From JAAEUE01 sp039180225 (lineage in GTDB: Bacteria; Pseudomonadota; Alphaproteobacteria; Rhizobiales; CAJQND01), in assembly GCA_039180225.1 (NCBI GenBank), contig JBCDDQ010000285.1, forward strand, positions 1 to 6,434: a DNA stretch of 6,434 nt, in the 5' to 3' direction. Below the pieces are notes generated by a model that was given only the letters and a program-made list of their open reading frames with translations, searched no databases and was not told where the DNA came from. The number at the start of each line of letters is the position of its first letter. Position 1 is the first letter of the stretch. Both the position numbers and the translations under genes were made by a program. This document shows positions 5,951-6,434 of the stretch, one piece after another.

Positions 5951-5978
5951 GTTCACATTTACATGAACACCAGGTGAA
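5951..5978 (+). promoter_or_regulatory. Candidate operator upstream of the small secreted protein gene
   Basis: GTTCA (5951-5955) and TGAAC (5964-5968) form an inverted repeat with an 8-nt spacer, and a further TGAA occurs at 5975-5978, 11 bp (about one helical turn) after the previous one. The cluster ends 14 bp before the -35 candidate at 5993, a usual place for an activator site. The regulator is unknown. Confidence 0.35.
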
Positions 5979-5992
5979 TTCCCCCCTCAGAT

Positions 5993-6018
5993 TTGGTTCA
6001 GCCCGGTTTGGCTAAAAC
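5993..6018 (+). promoter_or_regulatory. Promoter of the small secreted protein gene
   Basis: GCTAAAAC (6011-6018) matches the alphaproteobacterial -10 pattern GCTANAWC exactly. TTGGTTC (5993-5999) lies 11 nt upstream as a partial -35. Start near 6024 gives a leader of about 60 nt ending in a strong ribosome binding site. Confidence 0.6.
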
Positions 6019-6068
6019 CTCACTCAACAAACGGACAACAGCGGGCCAAGGGGGCCCTGGTCCGCGAG

Positions 6069-6076
6069 AAGGAGAG
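6069..6076 (+). promoter_or_regulatory. Strong ribosome binding site that sets the start at 6083
   Basis: AAGGAGAG lies six bases before the ATG at 6083 (AGGAG-to-ATG gap of eight). The frame is open upstream to 5993, but only the ATG at 6083 has a ribosome binding site and begins a signal peptide. Confidence 0.85.
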
Positions 6077-6082
6077 AACAAA

Positions 6083-6337
6083 ATGTTGAAGAAAACCGCA
6101 CTGGGCATCGCCGCAGCAGCCGCCATCACCGTAACCGCTCTGTCAGGCACCGCCACCACCGCACAAGCCGGTAACTGGAGCTTTTCCGTAGGCGTACCTT
6201 ACTATGGCGGCCACGGCTTCTACGGCGGCCACTATGGCTACCGCAACCCTTGCCGCCACTGGAAGCGTAAATGGCGCCGGACCGGCCGCCACTACTTCCT
6301 GCGCCGCTACCGCCGGTGCATGCGCTACCACTACTAA
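6083..6337 (+). CDS. Small secreted, highly basic Gly/Tyr/His/Arg-rich protein of unknown function
   Basis: An 84-residue protein. Residues 1-29 (MLKK, then an Ala/Thr-rich hydrophobic stretch, ending TTAQA) are a clear Sec signal peptide with an A-x-A cleavage site, leaving a mature chain of 55 residues. Residues 30-53 are Gly/Tyr/His-rich (VPYYGGHGFYGGHYGY). Residues 54-84 contain 13 Arg/Lys and three His, with the pattern PCRHWKRKWRRTGRHYFLRR followed by a second Cys. The two cysteines (57 and 79) could form a disulfide in the periplasm. There is no Asp or Glu anywhere, and about a quarter of the mature chain is aromatic. I do not recognise a named family, although small secreted proteins with a C...W.R.W..TG..Y...R...C pattern seem familiar from alphaproteobacteria. 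It has its own promoter, ribosome binding site and terminator, so it is a single-gene unit. Binding of DNA, LPS or other anions, or a structural envelope role, is speculation. Confidence 0.88.
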   Translation: MLKKTALGIAAAAAITVTALSGTATTAQAGNWSFSVGVPYYGGHGFYGGHYGYRNPCRHWKRKWRRTGRHYFLRRYRRCMRYHY

Positions 6338-6366
6338 GAGTGGCGCATTAGGCCAGAGCTTGAAAA

Positions 6367-6396
6367 CCCCCGGAGAGCTTCTCCGGGGGTTTTTTT
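6367..6396 (+). terminator. Rho-independent terminator of the small secreted protein gene
   Basis: A perfect 10-bp stem, CCCCCGGAGA (6367-6376) with TCTCCGGGGG (6380-6389), has a 3-nt loop and is followed by seven T residues (6390-6396). It lies 29 nt after the TAA stop. AAAA at 6363-6366 would let it act in the reverse direction too. Confidence 0.95.
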
Positions 6397-6416
6397 GATG
6401 CGTTCCACCCCCCGCG

Positions 6417-6434
6417 CCCTTGCGCACGCGAGGG
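6417..6434. repeat. Inverted repeat cut by the right window edge
   Basis: CCCTTGC (6417-6423) and GCGAGGG (6428-6434) can pair (one T-G) around GCAC. It reaches the last base, so its full extent and meaning cannot be seen. Confidence 0.3.

Noticed and set aside
5993..6082. A 30-codon N-terminal extension of the small secreted protein
   Set aside because: It would place the promoter and ribosome binding site inside the coding sequence and bury the signal peptide; the ATG at 6083 fits all signals.

Overview
The window looks like a GC-rich alphaproteobacterial chromosome segment. The RNase P RNA has the class A (alphaproteobacterial) look. The TerB/J-domain protein - amidase - rnpB order is one I associate with alphaproteobacteria. 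Several promoter candidates resemble the Caulobacter-type housekeeping pattern (TTGACGS, 10-14 nt, GCTANAWC). A Caulobacterales/Maricaulales/Hyphomonadales-like marine or aquatic bacterium is a reasonable guess, but it is inference only.

Left part, minus strand (about 1909 down to 12): a soluble TerB + DnaJ-domain co-chaperone, then an AmpD/AmiD-type N-acetylmuramoyl-L-alanine amidase whose GTG start overlaps the co-chaperone stop (TAGTG), then rnpB. rnpB appears to have its own promoter, whose -35 box overlaps the amidase stop codon. A 13-bp stem-loop follows the RNA. Right part, plus strand (2018 to the end): a membrane fatty acid desaturase, a class IV PLP aminotransferase (probably D-amino acid transaminase), a MATE/NorM efflux transporter, and a small secreted, very basic, aromatic-rich protein with a textbook promoter, ribosome binding site and terminator.

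The two gene-free stretches are structured. 4086-4400 holds a 98-bp palindromic repeat (copy A), a GC-alternating tract, a promoter candidate and a leader stem-loop. 5778-6082 holds copy B of the same repeat in inverted orientation, a 22-bp tandem duplication of its edge, a candidate operator and a promoter. The copies match at 86 of 98 positions without gaps, bracket the transporter gene, and can fold into a four-way cloverleaf. They are the most unusual structure here, together with the acid-residue-free secreted protein.

Functional links are loose. The amidase (peptidoglycan recycling or remodelling) and the D-amino acid transaminase (D-Ala/D-Glu supply) both touch cell-wall metabolism; the desaturase adjusts membrane fluidity; the MATE pump exports cationic compounds; rnpB is a housekeeping tRNA-processing RNA. 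I see no phage, CRISPR, transposase, tRNA or rRNA. No dedicated new multi-gene system is evident.
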